Source: Bacillus sp. Xin1 (GTDB lineage Bacteria; Bacillota; Bacilli; Bacillales; Bacillaceae_G). Taken from it: a stretch of 64,000 nucleotides of DNA. Positions 26,632-36,045 of the stretch are shown here, piece after piece (position 1 is the stretch's first letter; each line of letters opens with the position of its first letter). Position numbers and translations under genes: made by a program. The stretch covers positions 248,001-312,000 of the forward strand of contig NZ_JABUAE010000002.1 of the NCBI RefSeq assembly GCF_013314535.1, in the 5' to 3' direction. Below the pieces are notes generated by a model that saw nothing but the letters and a program-made list of their open reading frames with translations, was not told the origin of the DNA and did no database searches.

Positions 26632-27903
26632 ATGAAAAGGATAGGACTTGCATGGCAAATTTTAATAGGACTTGCGCTTGGTATTGCAGTTGGGGCGATT
26701 TTTTATGGCAATACAGCAGTTGCAGGGTACTTACAACCAATTGGTGATATTTTCATCCGATTAATTAAAATGATTGTTGTACCGATTGTCGTAGCGAGCA
26801 TCGTTGTTGGTGTTGCTGGCGTTGGTGATGTGAAAAAGCTAGGACGATTAGGTGGAAAGACAATTCTTTATTTTGAAATTATTACAACAGTTGCAATTGT
26901 TGTTGGTCTACTGGTAGCGAATATTTTCCAACCAGGAAAAGGCGTAAATATGGATGAGTTAACAAAGACAGATATTTCTAAATATACGCAAACGACAGAG
27001 CAAGTGCAGAGTCACTCTTTTGCTGATACATTTGTAAACATTGTTCCGACAAATATTGTAGAATCATTAGCAAAAGGTGATATGCTTGCTATTATTTTCT
27101 TCTCTGTACTATTTGGTTTAGGGATTGCAGCAATTGGTGAAAGAGGAAGACCGGTTCTTCAATTTTTCCAAGGTGTAGCGGATTCAATGTTTTATGTAAC
27201 AAACCAAGTTATGAAATTCGCACCGTTTGGTGTATTCGCATTAATTGGTGTAACGGTTTCTAAATTTGGTCTTGCTTCATTAATTCCGTTAGGGAAATTA
27301 GTAATTGTCGTATATGGATCAATGATCTTCTTCGTTGTAGTAGTATTAGGTCTTACAGCGAAAATATTTGGTATTAACATTTTCCAATTCTTTAAGATCT
27401 TAAAAGATGAGCTTATTTTAGCGTATTCTACTGCAAGCTCAGAAACGGTTTTACCGAAAATCATGGAGAAAATGGAGAAGTTCGGTTGTCCGAAAGCGAT
27501 TACATCTTTCGTTATTCCGACAGGTTATTCATTTAACTTAGATGGATCAACTTTATATCAAGCCATTGCAGCAATTTTCTTAGCGCAAATGTATGGCATT
27601 GATTTATCTCTCGCGCAGCAAGTTACATTATTGCTTGTATTAATGGTTACATCTAAAGGAATTGCGGGTGTACCAGGAGTATCGTTCGTTGTATTATTAG
27701 CAACACTTGGTACAGTAGGTATCCCGGCAGAAGGATTAGCATTTATCGCAGGTATTGACCGTATTTTAGATATGGCTCGTACAGCAGTTAACGTAGTAGG
27801 TAACTCTTTAGCAGCTGTTGTTATGTCTAAATGGGAAGGTCAATATGACGATGCAAAAGGACAAGCTTATTTAAAAGAGCTTTCCGAAAAACAGGCAGCT
27901 TAA
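26632..27903 (+). CDS. glutamate/aspartate:cation symporter (DAACS family)
   Basis: Imports dicarboxylic amino acids with protons or sodium. 423 residues, about eight membrane segments plus two re-entrant hairpins. The family signatures are clear: SSETVLPKIMEKMEKFGCPK (HP1, serine-rich), GYSFNLDGSTLYQ (TM7, NxDG) and SKGIAGVPGVSFVVL (HP2), followed by DRILDMARTAVNVVGN in TM8. Similar to GltP/GltT. ATG 26632 behind AAGGGGG. The structured leader upstream probably influences its expression. Confidence 0.92.
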   Translation: MKRIGLAWQILIGLALGIAVGAIFYGNTAVAGYLQPIGDIFIRLIKMIVVPIVVASIVVGVAGVGDVKKLGRLGGKTILYFEIITTVAIVVGLLVANIFQPGKGVNMDELTKTDISKYTQTTEQVQSHSFADTFVNIVPTNIVESLAKGDMLAIIFFSVLFGLGIAAIGERGRPVLQFFQGVADSMFYVTNQVMKFAPFGVFALIGVTVSKFGLASLIPLGKLVIVVYGSMIFFVVVVLGLTAKIFGINIFQFFKILKDELILAYSTASSETVLPKIMEKMEKFGCPKAITSFVIPTGYSFNLDGSTLYQAIAAIFLAQMYGIDLSLAQQVTLLLVLMVTSKGIAGVPGVSFVVLLATLGTVGIPAEGLAFIAGIDRILDMARTAVNVVGNSLAAVVMSKWEGQYDDAKGQAYLKELSEKQAA

Positions 27904-27916
27904 TAGCTATTGGCAG

Positions 27917-27946
27917 AGCCCCCGCATAAGATGTGGGGGCTTTTTT
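27917..27946 (+). terminator. terminator after DAACS symporter
   Basis: AGCCCCCGCAT / ATGTGGGGGCT stem followed by T6. Confidence 0.92.
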
Positions 27947-27969
27947 GCATAGAAAAGGGGTTAGGAATC

Positions 27970-28488
27970 ATGAAACGAAAATATGGCGATGGCTCTACTT
28001 GGGAACGGTTAATAGAGAAAACATATGAAGTGAAGACAATTGAGCAAGGAATGTTAGGTGTGCTGCATATGCAAAAAGTGAAAGAGCCTAGCTATAAGCA
28101 ATATAATAATCAAAAAATTTGTATTGTAAATGATGGGTACACATGGATGCAGTATTTTATAAACGATAAGAACTTTGCGATTACAGCTATGTTAAATGAA
28201 AAGAAGGAGTTAGTGCAGTTTTATATTGATGTAGCCAAAGAATATGAAGTAGATGAGAGAGGCATGCCGTATTTTGATGATCTCTATTTAGATGTGGTAT
28301 TATTACCTAATGGTGATGTATATGTATTGGATGAAGATGAGTTAGAGGGAGCATATATAGCTGGGGATATTTCTAAAAAAGAATATCATGTAGCTTGGGA
28401 TACAGCTAAGTGGATTATTACAACAATTGAAAAGAAAAAGTTTTTTTGGATCGAAATTTTAGAAATGGAAATTGAAAAATTAAAATGA
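27970..28488 (+). CDS. DUF402 family protein
   Basis: 172 residues from the ATG at 27970; a longer upstream frame would run through the preceding terminator. The FYIDV...PYFDDLYLDVVLLPNGDVYVLDEDEL stretch (near residues 80-125), with clustered acidic residues, is typical of DUF402. Characterised members are metal-dependent nucleotide or nucleoside di/triphosphate hydrolases (FomD-like). Its own substrate cannot be told. Confidence 0.85.
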   Translation: MKRKYGDGSTWERLIEKTYEVKTIEQGMLGVLHMQKVKEPSYKQYNNQKICIVNDGYTWMQYFINDKNFAITAMLNEKKELVQFYIDVAKEYEVDERGMPYFDDLYLDVVLLPNGDVYVLDEDELEGAYIAGDISKKEYHVAWDTAKWIITTIEKKKFFWIEILEMEIEKLK

Positions 28489-28572
28489 GTATTTTTCTTA
28501 TAGATTGCTTATTTTATTTCGTAATTCTGTATAAATATCGAAAAATGTAAAATATTCTCATACAAATAATAA

Positions 28573-28601
28573 TTGACTTTTTATTCGTAAGCGAGTAAAG
28601 T
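28573..28601 (+). promoter_or_regulatory. sigma-A promoter of metT leader
   Basis: TTGACT (28573-28578), 17-base spacer, TAAAGT (28596-28601), about 37 bases before the SAM aptamer. Confidence 0.6.
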
Positions 28602-28637
28602 TAGGGAGGAAATTATTATTAAAAATAAAATATGAAA

Positions 28638-28748
28638 CCTTCTTATAAAGAGAGGCGGAGGGACTGGCCCTACGATGCCTCGGCAGCGGACTCACAACAG
28701 AGTGCTGTGCCAAATCCAGCAAGCATGTGCTTGACAGATGAGAAGAGT
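28638..28748 (+). ncRNA. SAM-I riboswitch (S-box)
   Basis: CTTCTTATAAAGAGAGGCGG, AGGGACTGGCCCTACGATGC, CTCGGCAGC, GTGCTGTGCCAAATCCAGCA and closing GATGAGAAG that pairs with the first arm. Second S-box of the window. Confidence 0.95.
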
Positions 28749-28764
28749 GTTTCTTATGAATGTA

Positions 28765-28796
28765 TAAGACCTCTTCTTTTCGGAAGAGGTCTTTTG
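28765..28796 (+). terminator. SAM riboswitch terminator
   Basis: AAGACCTCTT / AAGAGGTCTT hairpin with T tail between the aptamer and the transporter gene. Confidence 0.88.
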
Positions 28797-28839
28797 TTAT
28801 GAGATAGAAAAGGTTTTAGAACTAGGGAGAGATGTTATT

Positions 28840-30156
28840 TTGAAACAAACGAAAGGGAATGGCTTAGCATTATTACCGCTTGGAATATTCTTAGCACTAT
28901 TTATTGGTTCTGGAATTATTACAGGTGATTTTTATAAATTGCCGATACTTGTAGCAATCTTAATTGCTGTAGGGACTGCATTAGTGATGAATAGAAAAGA
29001 AAGCTTTACATCAAAAGTAGAACGGTTTGCCAAAGGAGCTGGTAATCCGGATATTATGATTATGGTGTTGATTTTTGTACTTGCGGGTGCGTTTTCTGAA
29101 ACTGCAAAAGGAATGGGCGGGGTTGACTCTACAGTTAATTTAGCGCTATCTATTTTACCGCAAGGATTTATTGTTGCAGGCATTTTTGTTATAGGGGCCT
29201 TTATTTCACTAGCAATGGGAACTTCTATGGGGACTATTGCAGCGTTAGCGCCAATTGCAGTCGGGATTAGTCAGCAAACAGATATTTCGATTGCACTAGT
29301 AATGGCAACAGTTGTTGGCGGAGCGATGTTCGGTGATAATTTATCATTTATTTCTGATACAACAATTGCGGCCGTTCGCTCACAAGGAACAGAAATGAAG
29401 GATAAGTTTAAAACAAACTTTTTAATTGTATTGCCAGCTGCGATTATTACAATTGTATTATTGGTTATGCTTACACTTGGAAATGGTACCGAAATCAAAG
29501 TTCATGCATTCGATTGGGTGAAAATTTTACCATATGCGGGTGTGCTAATTACAGCATTACTTGGTTGGAATGTACTTATTGTATTAACGGGTGGAACAGT
29601 TTTATCAGGTATTATCGGTCTTATTGATGGTAGCTACACATTGGCAAGCTTCTTTAAAAGTGTAACAACGGGAATCAATGGCATGATGGAGCTAGTGCTC
29701 TTATCGATTTTAATTGGTGGAATGGTCGAACTAATTCAATATAATGGTGGTATTCAGTATTTAATGGACGTATTAACACGTAATATTCGTTCGAAAAAAG
29801 GTGCTGAATTTGGAATTGCTGGTTTAGTTAGTATGACGAATATGTGTACTGCTAATAATACAATTTCTATTATTTTTACCGGACCACTTGCAAAAAAAAT
29901 TGCAGATCAATATGAAATTGATCCTCGAAAATCGGCGAGTGTGTTAGATCTATTTTCATGCTGTGTACAAGGATTAGTTCCATATGGGGCTCAAATGTTA
30001 ACCGCGGCAGGTTTTGCAGCATTGTCACCGGTTGAATTGTTACCATATGCGTTTTATCCAATTTTAGTTGGGGTATGTGGTATAGTTTCTACTTTAATTG
30101 GTTTTCCAAGGTTTTCAAAAGTAGCGAAAAAAAAGCAATATCATAAAACAGCATAA
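28840..30156 (+). CDS. metT: NhaC-family transporter, probable methionine permease
   Basis: 438 residues, about 11 membrane segments, Na+/H+ antiporter NhaC-like fold. Conserved charged or polar membrane motifs: SMGTIAALAPIAVG, GGAMFGDNLSFISDTTIAAVRSQG near 165-190, and TNMCTANNTISIIFTGPLAKKIA near 330. The SAM riboswitch directly upstream is the known context of the NhaC-type methionine transporter MetT, so methionine import is more likely than sodium export. Starts at TTG 28840 behind AGGGAGA. Confidence 0.8.
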   Translation: MKQTKGNGLALLPLGIFLALFIGSGIITGDFYKLPILVAILIAVGTALVMNRKESFTSKVERFAKGAGNPDIMIMVLIFVLAGAFSETAKGMGGVDSTVNLALSILPQGFIVAGIFVIGAFISLAMGTSMGTIAALAPIAVGISQQTDISIALVMATVVGGAMFGDNLSFISDTTIAAVRSQGTEMKDKFKTNFLIVLPAAIITIVLLVMLTLGNGTEIKVHAFDWVKILPYAGVLITALLGWNVLIVLTGGTVLSGIIGLIDGSYTLASFFKSVTTGINGMMELVLLSILIGGMVELIQYNGGIQYLMDVLTRNIRSKKGAEFGIAGLVSMTNMCTANNTISIIFTGPLAKKIADQYEIDPRKSASVLDLFSCCVQGLVPYGAQMLTAAGFAALSPVELLPYAFYPILVGVCGIVSTLIGFPRFSKVAKKKQYHKTA

Positions 30157-30195
30157 AGAAAAAGGGTGCCTTATACGAGGCATCCTTTTTCTTTA
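30155..30195 (+). terminator. terminator after metT
   Basis: AAAGAAAAAGGGTGCCT / AGGCATCCTTTTTCTTT hairpin with one mismatch; strong T tract. Confidence 0.9.
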
Positions 30196-30210
30196 TATCT
30201 ACCTTAATAT

Positions 30211-30239
30211 AAGACTGACTTGGAATAGGTCTTAAGTCT
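30211..30239 (+). promoter_or_regulatory. candidate LiaR operator
   Basis: AAGACTGACT ... AGGTCTTAAGTCT holds AAGAC/GTCTT and AGACT/AGTCT inverted arms. It lies about 50 bases upstream of a weak -10-like TAAGAT (30288-30293) and ahead of the lia genes, where LiaR of B. subtilis binds. Position and symmetry only; the motif is not verified. Confidence 0.45.
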
Positions 30240-30326
30240 GATTAGAAAACGGTTCTTAAGCTCGTTATGGAAAAATGAAAAAATAGTTAAGATAAGAGTA
30301 TCAAATCGAAGGGAGGCGAGCACAAG

Positions 30327-30683
30327 ATGAAACAATTTTTAGCGTTTATCGCAGCCGGTATTTTGGCTTTAATTGCTCTTGGTAGTCTTGCTGGGATTGT
30401 AGGATTTGCAATTGGAGCAGGAATTGTGTACTGGAGCTATAAATTATTTGTGCGGACACAATCATTTTTGGGGAAGTTAGCTTGGGGGATTGTCGGTTTA
30501 ATCGGCTTGTCAATTGCTCTTTCCCATTCTCCAGCATTAATCGGTATCGTAGCGTTAGTCGTTCTATACTACGGATACCGTGAGTGGAAAAAAGATAAAG
30601 ATGCAGTAGTTGATTCTACTTCAGAAAGTTCTAAACCATATAGCAACTTTGAAGATGAGTGGAACCAGTTAATGAAAAACTAA
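30327..30683 (+). CDS. liaI: LiaI-like small membrane protein
   Basis: 118 residues, ATG behind GGGAGGCG. Three or so hydrophobic segments, glycine-rich (about 5-35 and 48-85), then a short charged cytoplasmic tail ending WNQLMKN. First gene before a PspA-family gene and the LiaFSR signalling genes; in B. subtilis LiaI anchors LiaH at the membrane. The sequence itself is only loosely LiaI-like, so the call rests largely on context. Confidence 0.7.
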   Translation: MKQFLAFIAAGILALIALGSLAGIVGFAIGAGIVYWSYKLFVRTQSFLGKLAWGIVGLIGLSIALSHSPALIGIVALVVLYYGYREWKKDKDAVVDSTSESSKPYSNFEDEWNQLMKN

Positions 30684-30727
30684 TATAAAACAATATAAAT
30701 CATAAAGTAGAAGAGAGGAAGATTAGA

Positions 30728-31390
30728 ATGAAACAATCTTTATTCGGACGTGTACGTGATGCAATTTTAGCAGATTTTCATAATGTTTTAGATGAGAAAG
30801 AAAGAAAAAATCCAATTGCTATGTTAAATCAATATTTACGCGATAGTGAGCGTGAAGTAACAAAAATTGAAAAATTAATTCAGCGCCATAAAACATTAAA
30901 ATCTAACTTTGCTCGTGAACTTGAGCAGGCTCGTTATTTCGTAAATAAGAGATCAAAGCAGGCGATCATCGCACAAGAAGCAGGGGAAATGCAACTACAT
31001 GAACGTGCGTTAGAAGAAGTAGCATATTATGAAGGGCAAGTCGCTCGTCTAGAGGAAATGTATGCAGGTGTATTGGAACAAATTGATGAGTTAGAACGTC
31101 GTCTTTCTGAAATGAAGAATAAGTTAAAAGAAATGAATGCAAAGCGTATGGAATTAATGGCTCGCGAAAATATGGCTCATGCCAACCGTCGCATGAATAC
31201 GGCTCTTCATAAAATGGATGAGAATAATCCGTTCTTACGATTTGAAGAAATTGAAGATCACATTCGTGATTTAGAGCTTCGCATGAATGAAGAGCATGAG
31301 CGTGATACATTTGATATGAAAATTGCAAAACTGGAACGCGAAATGAAAGAAAAAAATGAAGTATCTTTAGACAAAGAAGTAATAAAATAA
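30728..31390 (+). CDS. liaH: PspA/IM30 family envelope stress protein
   Basis: 220 residues, almost entirely alpha-helical coiled coil, of the phage-shock family that oligomerises into rings or rods and protects a damaged membrane. N-terminus SLFGRVRDAILADFHNVLDEKE followed by PIAMLNQYLRDSEREV is the family amphipathic helix and first coil. It is 44 bases after liaI. Strongly induced by LiaRS in relatives under bacitracin-type or daptomycin stress. Confidence 0.9.
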   Translation: MKQSLFGRVRDAILADFHNVLDEKERKNPIAMLNQYLRDSEREVTKIEKLIQRHKTLKSNFARELEQARYFVNKRSKQAIIAQEAGEMQLHERALEEVAYYEGQVARLEEMYAGVLEQIDELERRLSEMKNKLKEMNAKRMELMARENMAHANRRMNTALHKMDENNPFLRFEEIEDHIRDLELRMNEEHERDTFDMKIAKLEREMKEKNEVSLDKEVIK

Positions 31391-31430
31391 TTGTAGTATA
31401 TTATAAAACGAGCTTATGATATAGTGATAG

Positions 31431-31465
31431 AAGAAAAGGTGTTGGAAAGCAATACCTTTTTCTTC
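31431..31465 (+). terminator. intra-operon terminator between liaH and liaF
   Basis: AAGAAAAGGT / ACCTTTTTCTT hairpin with T-rich arm. Partial readthrough would leave liaIH far more abundant than liaFSR, as described in B. subtilis. Confidence 0.65.
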
Positions 31466-31497
31466 TATTTATATGTAACAAGAAGGGAGGAGCTGAA

Positions 31498-32238
31498 ATG
31501 AAGAAACAATTTTCTAAATCACAACTAGTGGGGATGCTCCTCATCATATTTGGATTTGGTCTTTTTCTTGATATGGTTCTCGGACATTTTGAACCAGGTG
31601 CTCTTATCTTTGCATTTATTATGATTATGTTCGGGAGACATTATCGAAAAAAGAATCGATATGTGAGAGGGAATGTGTTTTTATTTGTCGGAGGGATTGT
31701 TTTTTTATTCTTCCTGTTTTCATCAGCGGCCTTCGTACTCGTTGTATTTGCTTGCTTAGCCTTCATCGGCTATCAGCTTATTCAAGGACAACAAAAGCCA
31801 AAAACTGTAAAGGTGGAAATTAAGGAAAAAGGATATATAGATGAAGAAAAACAAATCTATCGAACAGAACCATATCTTAAGAACATAATGCTTGGGAACA
31901 TAAGAATGATGGACCACATTTATGAGTTAGAAGATATTAATGTCCAGTACGGAGTCGGTGATGTTGAAATTGATTTGACGACGGCGATGATTCCAGAAGG
32001 GGAAACGGTCATTGTTATTCGTGGCGTTATTGGTAACATTCGTTTGTATGTTCCATATGATATTGAACTATCTTTAAATCATTCTGTCATCATGGGAAGA
32101 GTTTTACTTCCAGGGCATGAAGAAACAGGTTTTAATCGAAATGTTACGTTTAAGACAGAACAGTACAAAGAAGCTCCACGCCGTATTAAAATTATTTCTT
32201 CGCTTGTCGTAGGCGATACGGAAGTGAGGAAAGTATAA
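31498..32238 (+). CDS. liaF: LiaF, negative regulator of LiaRS
   Basis: 246 residues; four hydrophobic segments in about residues 10-95, then a C-terminal domain (about 130-246) of the cell-wall-active antibiotics response family: NIRMMDHIYELEDINVQYGVGDVEIDL and VGDTEVRKV. LiaF keeps the kinase LiaS quiet until envelope damage. Stop and liaS start overlap by one base. Confidence 0.9.
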   Translation: MKKQFSKSQLVGMLLIIFGFGLFLDMVLGHFEPGALIFAFIMIMFGRHYRKKNRYVRGNVFLFVGGIVFLFFLFSSAAFVLVVFACLAFIGYQLIQGQQKPKTVKVEIKEKGYIDEEKQIYRTEPYLKNIMLGNIRMMDHIYELEDINVQYGVGDVEIDLTTAMIPEGETVIVIRGVIGNIRLYVPYDIELSLNHSVIMGRVLLPGHEETGFNRNVTFKTEQYKEAPRRIKIISSLVVGDTEVRKV

Positions 32239-33293
32239 TGAAAAAGCAAGGAAATATTTCATGGATGTATATTCGTTATTCTATGTTATCTTCTGTTAGT
32301 ATTGCACTTATTTGTACAGTTGTATATGTGTGGAAAAGTGGGCAAGAAGTATATGATTTATTATGGAAAGAATCCATTGCTTCTGTTCCAATTGGCTTGT
32401 TAATTATAAGTACAAGTCTTCTTATGGGCGGAATTGTAGGGTATGCGATTGGTTATTATATGCAGCAACGTATTCAAGGCTTGAATACTTTCTTGTTTGA
32501 AGTAGAGCGTGGGAATTTCCCAAAGGATGTTTCGTTTACTGCGGAAGATGAATTTCATGAAGTAGAGCGAAAAGTAATTGCGCTTGCTCGAAGATTAGAG
32601 GAACAGGCTGGGTTATTTCAAAAGGTAACGAATGAACGAGCTCATTGGAATGAAGAAATGAGACAAGAAGCGATTTCACAAGAAAGGCATCGACTAGCAA
32701 GGGAACTGCATGATTCAGTGAGTCAGCAGCTTTTTGCAATGTCTATGATGATGTCAGCGATTAATGAACAGGTAGATCATATGCCAGAAACAACCCAAAA
32801 GCAATTGCAACTTGTGGAAAATATGGTTGTAAATGCGCAATCGGAAATGAGAGCATTACTCCTGCATTTACGTCCTGTACAATTAGAAGGTAAAAAGTTA
32901 ACAGAAGGCATCGAAGAACTGCTAACAGAACTTTCAAGAAAACAACATATGAAAATAGAATGGTTGATTGAACCGATTCAATTACAAAAAGGTGTGGAAG
33001 ATCATTTATTCCGTATTGTACAAGAGGCATTGTCTAATACATTACGGCATGCAAAAGCAAAGAAAACGGAGGTACGTCTGCGCCAAATCGATCAGTATGC
33101 GATTTTGAAAATCATTGATGATGGTGTTGGATTTGAGGTAGGTGTCAATAAAGCTGGATCATACGGCTTAAGGTCTATTCAAGAGCGTGTCCATGAAATT
33201 GGTGGAACGTTAAAAGTGCTTAGTTTTCCAAATAAAGGTACACAGATTGAGGTGAAGGTACCAATTATGATAGAGAGAGGGGGAGGATTATGA
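32238..33293 (+). CDS. liaS: sensor histidine kinase LiaS
   Basis: 351 residues. Two membrane segments (about 13-33 and 47-70) separated by a very short loop, an intramembrane-sensing layout; a HAMP-like linker (75-125); HisKA_3 box [17 protein letters not shown] with phospho-His near residue 157; ATPase motifs [15 protein letters not shown] and GLRSIQERV. NarL-type partner LiaR follows with a 4-base overlap. Confidence 0.94.
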   Translation: MKKQGNISWMYIRYSMLSSVSIALICTVVYVWKSGQEVYDLLWKESIASVPIGLLIISTSLLMGGIVGYAIGYYMQQRIQGLNTFLFEVERGNFPKDVSFTAEDEFHEVERKVIALARRLEEQAGLFQKVTNERAHWNEEMRQEAISQERHRLARELHDSVSQQLFAMSMMMSAINEQVDHMPETTQKQLQLVENMVVNAQSEMRALLLHLRPVQLEGKKLTEGIEELLTELSRKQHMKIEWLIEPIQLQKGVEDHLFRIVQEALSNTLRHAKAKKTEVRLRQIDQYAILKIIDDGVGFEVGVNKAGSYGLRSIQERVHEIGGTLKVLSFPNKGTQIEVKVPIMIERGGGL

Positions 33294-33922
33294 TTAAAGT
33301 ATTGCTTGTTGATGATCATGAAATGGTGCGAATGGGTGTATCAGCATATTTATCAACTCAACCGGATATTGAGGTAGTCGGGGAAGCGGAAAATGGAAGA
33401 AAAGGTTCGGAACTAGCGTTAGAATTAAGGCCGGATATTATTTTAATGGATCTTGTTATGGATGAAATGGATGGTGTTGAGGCAACACGTGCCATTATTC
33501 AAGAATGGCCTGAAGCGAAAATTGTAGTCGTAACGAGCTTTTTAGATGATGAAAAATTATATCCTGTCATTGAAGCAGGTGCGACCAGTTATTTATTAAA
33601 AACCTCGAGAGCAAGCGATATCGCAGATGCCGTACGAGCAACTTATGATGGGGAAACGGTGTTGGAGCCGAAAGTTACTGGGAAAATGATGTCTCGTATG
33701 CGTCAAAAGAAAGAACAACCTCTTCATGAAGATTTAACAGAACGAGAGTCTGAAATTTTATTATTAATTGCAGAGGGAAAAAGTAATCAAGAAATCGCGG
33801 ATGAACTATTTATTGCACTCAAAACGGTGAAGACACATGTTAGTAATATATTAAATAAGTTGAATGTAAGTGATCGTACGCAGGCGGTTATTTATGCATT
33901 TAGACATCAATTAACGAAATAA
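33290..33922 (+). CDS. liaR: response regulator LiaR
   Basis: 210 residues. Receiver domain with DDHEMVR acid pair, phospho-acceptor Asp in [13 protein letters not shown] near 54, Thr/Ser VVTSFLDD and Lys in LLKTSRA near 105. C-terminal LuxR helix-turn-helix [38 protein letters not shown] near 147-185. Expected to activate its own operon. Confidence 0.95.
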   Translation: MIKVLLVDDHEMVRMGVSAYLSTQPDIEVVGEAENGRKGSELALELRPDIILMDLVMDEMDGVEATRAIIQEWPEAKIVVVTSFLDDEKLYPVIEAGATSYLLKTSRASDIADAVRATYDGETVLEPKVTGKMMSRMRQKKEQPLHEDLTERESEILLLIAEGKSNQEIADELFIALKTVKTHVSNILNKLNVSDRTQAVIYAFRHQLTK

Positions 33923-33924
33923 GA

Positions 33925-33972
33925 TGAACTTCCACTGGAAATGACTTGTTTCATTAGTGGGAGTTTTCTTTA
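33925..33972 (+). terminator. terminator after liaR
   Basis: AACTTCCACT / AGTGGGAGTT stem followed by TTCTTTATT. Confidence 0.75.
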
Positions 33973-34039
33973 TTGACGCATCTATTTGAAAGCGTTATCA
34001 TTCCATTAGAAACACTACATACAAAGGGGGAGATAGTGT

Positions 34040-34303
34040 ATGTTAGTTCAAACAATATTTGAAAAGAATAAAAAAGAAAAGTTGAGAAATTATGTGAATG
34101 CATTGCAAGCACTTCAGGAGCAATTGGATGTAGAAACAGATTGTATAGCAATCATTGAAGCGACAGAAGAATATTATTTATTTTTAGTAAAACAAATAGA
34201 ATGTTATGATGTTGTAAAAGTAGAAACAGTTGATACGAATCTTGAATATTATACAAAAGTATATAAAGTAAGTAGTTTTAGTCGTATGACTTACCAAATG
34301 TAA
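34040..34303 (+). CDS. small hypothetical protein
   Basis: 87 residues, ATG behind AAAGGGGGAGAT. Acidic and soluble; helical N-terminal half (KNKKEKLRNYVNALQALQEQL) and a probable beta-rich second half. No recognised domain. Independent unit between the lia operon and brnQ. Confidence 0.65.
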   Translation: MLVQTIFEKNKKEKLRNYVNALQALQEQLDVETDCIAIIEATEEYYLFLVKQIECYDVVKVETVDTNLEYYTKVYKVSSFSRMTYQM

Positions 34304-34330
34304 AAAAACTCCCGAAATGGGAGTTTTTTT
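34302..34330. terminator. bidirectional terminator
   Basis: AAAAAAACTCCC GAAAT GGGAGTTTTTTT between the convergent small gene and brnQ. Confidence 0.92.
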
Positions 34331-35684
34331 AGGACACTCTACGTTCAGAGGAATCTTCTATTAATGGTACAGGCTTTTCTCCCTGTAGTTTTGCAATGAC
34401 AAGACCGATCATTGCTCCAGTAAGTGCTGGTAAGAGCCAGCCGATTCCTTCAGTATATAGTGGAATATATTCAAAGTAAGAAGTAATGGATGTAACAGAT
34501 ACGTTTCCTTGTTTTAAGCCATCAAATATACTTATGACTGCAGCTCCAATTAAAGCGCCAACGTAAACAGAGCGGTAACCGCCGAAATATTTATGAAGTA
34601 GCGATAAGAGTACAAGTACGATAGCAATTGGATATACAACAAGTAAAACGGGTACAGAAATCGCAATGATTTTTGTTAATCCTAAGTTTGCTACTAAAAG
34701 TCCTAAGCCGCAAATCACACTTGCCAAAGTTTTGTATGAAAATTTTGTAAATAAAGTTGAGAAATATTGGCTGCATGCTGATACAAGTCCAACGCATGTT
34801 GTTAAGCAAGCAAGTGTTACGATAACAGCTAGTAAAGAAAGGCCGTATGGACCAAATAACTGTTGAACGATAACGGTAAGTAATTGCCCACCATTTTTTG
34901 CATACCCAAGTGAAACACTAGTTACACCTAGCCATCCAAGTGCTCCGTATACAAGAACGAGTCCTGTAGCTGCAATCAGCCCTGCTTTTGTCGTTGCGAT
35001 TGCAACTGCCTTGCGATCTTTTACACCTTTTGAGCGGATTGCATTCACGACGATAATTCCAAATGCAAGAGCCGAAATTGTATCCATTGTTAAATAGCCT
35101 TCCATAAATCCTTTGAAAATCGGAGAAGATTGATATTCTTGCATTGCTGGACCTGATTCCCCAAGTGGTGTAAACACACTTTTTATAAATAAAAAGAAAA
35201 TAGAAAGTAATAAGATAGGCGTTAATACATTACCAATTCGATCTACTAATTTAGAAGGGTTTAAACTTAGCCAATATACAATCGCGAAGAAAATAACAGT
35301 ATACGTCAATAATGCTAATCCGCTTGTGCGAATATCTGTTGGTAAAAAAGAACCTACACCCATCTCGTATGCAACGTTTGCAACGCGAGGTATTCCCATA
35401 GATGGACCAATTGCAATATAGACGACAACGGTAAAGAAGATTCCGAATATTGGGTGAACATGACTTGCCAGCTGCTGCATTCCATTACCTGAAAGAGAGA
35501 TTGCGATAACAGTTAATAGTGGTAATCCCACCCCTGTTAGTAAAAAGCCAAGCATGGCTGGCCAAAAGTGCTCACCAGCATTTTGTCCAAGCATTGGAGG
35601 GAAAATTAAATTACCTGCTCCAAAAAATAAAGAAAATAGCATAAGACCTGTGGAAAAAACATGTTTTTTTGATACAGTGTTCAT
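34329..35684 (-). CDS. brnQ: branched-chain amino acid:cation symporter
   Basis: LIVCS family importer of Ile, Leu and Val. 451 residues, about 12 membrane segments. N-terminal GLMLFSLFFGAGNLIFPPMLGQNAG is the family signature; GIPRVANVAYEMGVGSF and GYLTMDTISALAFGIIVVNAIR are also typical. Start behind AAAAAGGAGGAAAAAC. Under an isoleucine T-box. Confidence 0.95.
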   Translation of the reverse strand: MNTVSKKHVFSTGLMLFSLFFGAGNLIFPPMLGQNAGEHFWPAMLGFLLTGVGLPLLTVIAISLSGNGMQQLASHVHPIFGIFFTVVVYIAIGPSMGIPRVANVAYEMGVGSFLPTDIRTSGLALLTYTVIFFAIVYWLSLNPSKLVDRIGNVLTPILLLSIFFLFIKSVFTPLGESGPAMQEYQSSPIFKGFMEGYLTMDTISALAFGIIVVNAIRSKGVKDRKAVAIATTKAGLIAATGLVLVYGALGWLGVTSVSLGYAKNGGQLLTVIVQQLFGPYGLSLLAVIVTLACLTTCVGLVSACSQYFSTLFTKFSYKTLASVICGLGLLVANLGLTKIIAISVPVLLVVYPIAIVLVLLSLLHKYFGGYRSVYVGALIGAAVISIFDGLKQGNVSVTSITSYFEYIPLYTEGIGWLLPALTGAMIGLVIAKLQGEKPVPLIEDSSERRVS

Positions 35685-35729
35685 TGTTTTTCCTCCTTTT
35701 TATAAAAATTTATTTGTAAGAACACAAAA

Positions 35730-36030
35730 AACTCGCCCCTTAATAAAGGGACGAGTTATATTTACCCGCGATACCACCCTAGTTCATACATGTAGAAATA
35801 CATCTATATGTATGCGGCTTTACAACGTACAACATGATACGTGTTCCTTGTAACGGGGGACGACCGGTAAGAACTTACTACATCGTTCGGTTCTACTTCT
35901 CGGAGATGATTTTCGGTTACGTACTGAACATTGGCTTTCAGCAAAATGCCAACTCTCTGGGGAACAGCCCTATAACGTACTCGTTCTCTTCAATGAATTT
36001 TGTTCAAGTATTCTGACAGTATTTTCACAT
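35730..36030 (-). ncRNA. T-box leader, specifier AUC (Ile)
   Basis: On the minus strand: CCCCAGAGAGTTGG apical signature, specifier loop with AGTA opposite CGAAAATCA, placing ATC at 35910-35908 next to the lower helix GAGA/TCTC; antiterminator GGGTGGTATCGCGGG near 35772; terminator ACTCGTCCCTTT / AAGGGGCGAGT plus T6 at 35757-35730. UGGU in the T-box fits a tRNA with discriminator A, as tRNA-Ile has. Controls brnQ. Confidence 0.88.
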
Positions 36031-36045
36031 GTTTTTTTTATAAAG

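Noticed and set aside
28840-30156. Sodium/proton antiporter function for the NhaC-family protein
   Set aside because: The SAM riboswitch immediately upstream argues for a methionine-related substrate; ion exchange alone would not need it.
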